A stretch of 37,356 nt of DNA. Source: Clavibacter michiganensis subsp. tessellarius. GTDB taxonomy: Bacteria; Actinomycetota; Actinomycetes; Actinomycetales; Microbacteriaceae. Position 1 is the stretch's first letter. Each line of letters starts with the position of its first letter. The notes under the pieces were generated by a model, which was not told the DNA's origin, made no database searches, and saw only the letters and a list, made by a program, of their open reading frames with translations. Position numbers and translations under genes: made by a program. Of this stretch, positions 36,728-37,356 are shown piece by piece. Location: contig NZ_CP040791.1 in assembly GCF_021922985.1 (NCBI RefSeq), forward strand, positions 1 to 37,356, read 5' to 3'.

Positions 36728-37356
36728 CGCATCCCCCGCCTGCGCGCCCGCTCGGCTTGGGGACGCGGGCCGGCGGACGACGCGGACGGCGAGGCTGTCG
36801 GCGAGGCGGACGCCGAGGCTGGGCCGGCGCCGGGGCCCCGACCCGGGAGGCAGGGCACCCTCACCGGCCCCGACCACACGGCGGGGAGGTTTACCATGGA
36901 CTGTGCTCATATGTCTGACGGCGAGTCATCACAACGCCAGCTTCGAGGTCCTCGAGAAGCTGTCCGTGGCCGCACCCTCCGTCGCCGGCACGCTCATGGA
37001 GCAGAACGACTTCATCGCGGGGGCCGTCGTCCTCGCCACCTGCAACCGCTTCGAGGCCTACCTCGACGTCGAGGAGCCCCTCACCGCGGCCCGCGCGCTG
37101 GCCGTCGAGGCCACGGTCGACGTGGTCAGCGGGGCGAGCGGCATCGACCGCGACGACGTCCGCGGCAGCGTCGACGTGAAGTGCGGTGACGCGGTCGCCG
37201 AGCACCTGTTCGCCGTCTCCTCGGGCCTCGAGTCCGTCGTGGTCGGCGAGGGCGAGATCGCCGGGCAGGTCCGCCGCGCGCTCGAGGGCGCGCGCACGGG
37301 CGGCACCACGAGCACGGGCCTCGAGCGCCTCTTCCAGACGCGCGTCCAACACCTCG
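36184..37356. repeat. Terminal direct repeat, right end
   Basis: This is the same-orientation match to 2-1180. The last 18 bases of the window reappear at about 1163-1180. Ends that overlap like this are typical of an assembler running past the start of a circular path. Confidence 0.9.
36903..37356 (+). CDS. hemA: HemA, copy C: N-terminal part, cut by window end
   Basis: This is the inverted copy of the start of hemA (18196-19515), from the same GTG. It is open through [11 protein letters not shown] and [19 protein letters not shown] for about 140 residues. Near 37340 it differs from both other copies in a GCGCG run, and the window ends within hemA. The same segment starts the window at 726. 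Confidence 0.82.
   Translation, partial: MLICLTASHHNASFEVLEKLSVAAPSVAGTLMEQNDFIAGAVVLATCNRFEAYLDVEEPLTAARALAVEATVDVVSGASGIDRDDVRGSVDVKCGDAVAEHLFAVSSGLESVVVGEGEIAGQVRRALEGARTGGTTSTGLERLFQTRVQHL

Larger units (their letters stand above)
28230..37356. repeat. Copy C: right arm of giant inverted repeat 2
   Basis: This arm is the reverse complement of 19063-28172. It is identical in frame with copy B from about 29163 to 34317. Indels resume from about 34320 to the end, breaking hemG and hemE. It ends inside hemA at the window edge. Confidence 0.95.

Noticed and set aside
1..37356. Linear replicon with hairpin telomeres
   Set aside because: The turns cut through resB and hemC, there are no replication or telomere-resolution genes, and both loops carry ordinary coding sequence. 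I keep it only as a remote alternative under the first finding.
1..37356. CRISPR array, tRNA or rRNA genes, transposase or integrase
   Set aside because: I scanned for repeat-spacer periodicity, tRNA-like arms and recombinase proteins and saw none. The only large repeats are the inverted arms.

Overview
The window comes from a very GC-rich actinobacterium, roughly 70-75% GC by eye. Gene content and order (a hemA/hemE/hemG/hemQ/hemH/hemC haem block next to menB/menC/menE and resB-ccsB) best fit Microbacteriaceae, in the Clavibacter/Rathayibacter/Curtobacterium neighbourhood. This placement is from memory of gene content and was not tested by a search. I see no plasmid, phage, insertion-sequence or CRISPR genes and no tRNA or rRNA.

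The dominant structural fact is that only about 18.1 kb is unique. The window reads rc(unit) - unit - rc(unit). Copy A (about 2-10177) is the reverse complement of the first part of copy B (10178-28229). Copy C (28230-37356) is the reverse complement of the rest of B. The fold-back points are 10177|10178, inside resB, with a 102-nt single-copy loop, and 28229|28230, inside hemC, with a 57-nt single-copy loop. The two window ends (about 2-1180 and 36184-37356) are the same sequence in the same orientation. The whole therefore closes into a circle of about 36.2 kb that is an inverted dimer of one 18.1-kb segment. Differences between copies are almost all 1-nt homopolymer indels. They cluster in the outer parts of A and C and around the hemC turn. 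Copy B is clean from resB through hemQ. The likeliest explanation is an assembly or amplification fold-back artefact of an ordinary chromosomal segment; a real inverted-dimer or hairpin molecule is the alternative to exclude.

Layout of the unit in copy B, left to right: resB (3' part) and ccsB for cytochrome c maturation (System II); menC (minus), then menB and menE (plus) for menaquinone; a CsbD-like stress protein (minus) divergent from a small membrane protein (plus) across a 19-bp perfect inverted repeat; a Nudix hydrolase, two tandem GNAT acetyltransferases and hemA on the minus strand, apparently one operon transcribed from hemA; divergently, hemE and hemG; a cassette of small membrane proteins (YtxH-like, Act_Holin-like, DUF3618), an MptB-like mannosyltransferase and a TIGR03086/DinB-like protein; then hemQ, hemH and the start of hemC.

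Functionally the segment makes respiratory-chain cofactors. HemA opens the C5 pathway to tetrapyrroles, and HemC and HemE carry it to coproporphyrinogen III. Because HemQ is present, HemG and HemH most likely act as coproporphyrinogen oxidase and coproporphyrin ferrochelatase in the coproporphyrin-dependent route. ResB/CcsB attach haem to c-type cytochromes, and the Men enzymes make the quinone that feeds electrons to them.

Two signals beyond gene content stand out: the hexamer GGATCC is strongly over-represented across the unit, and a 57-bp hairpin-forming inverted repeat carrying two of these hexamers lies between csbD and its divergent neighbour. I found no convincing undescribed multi-gene system.
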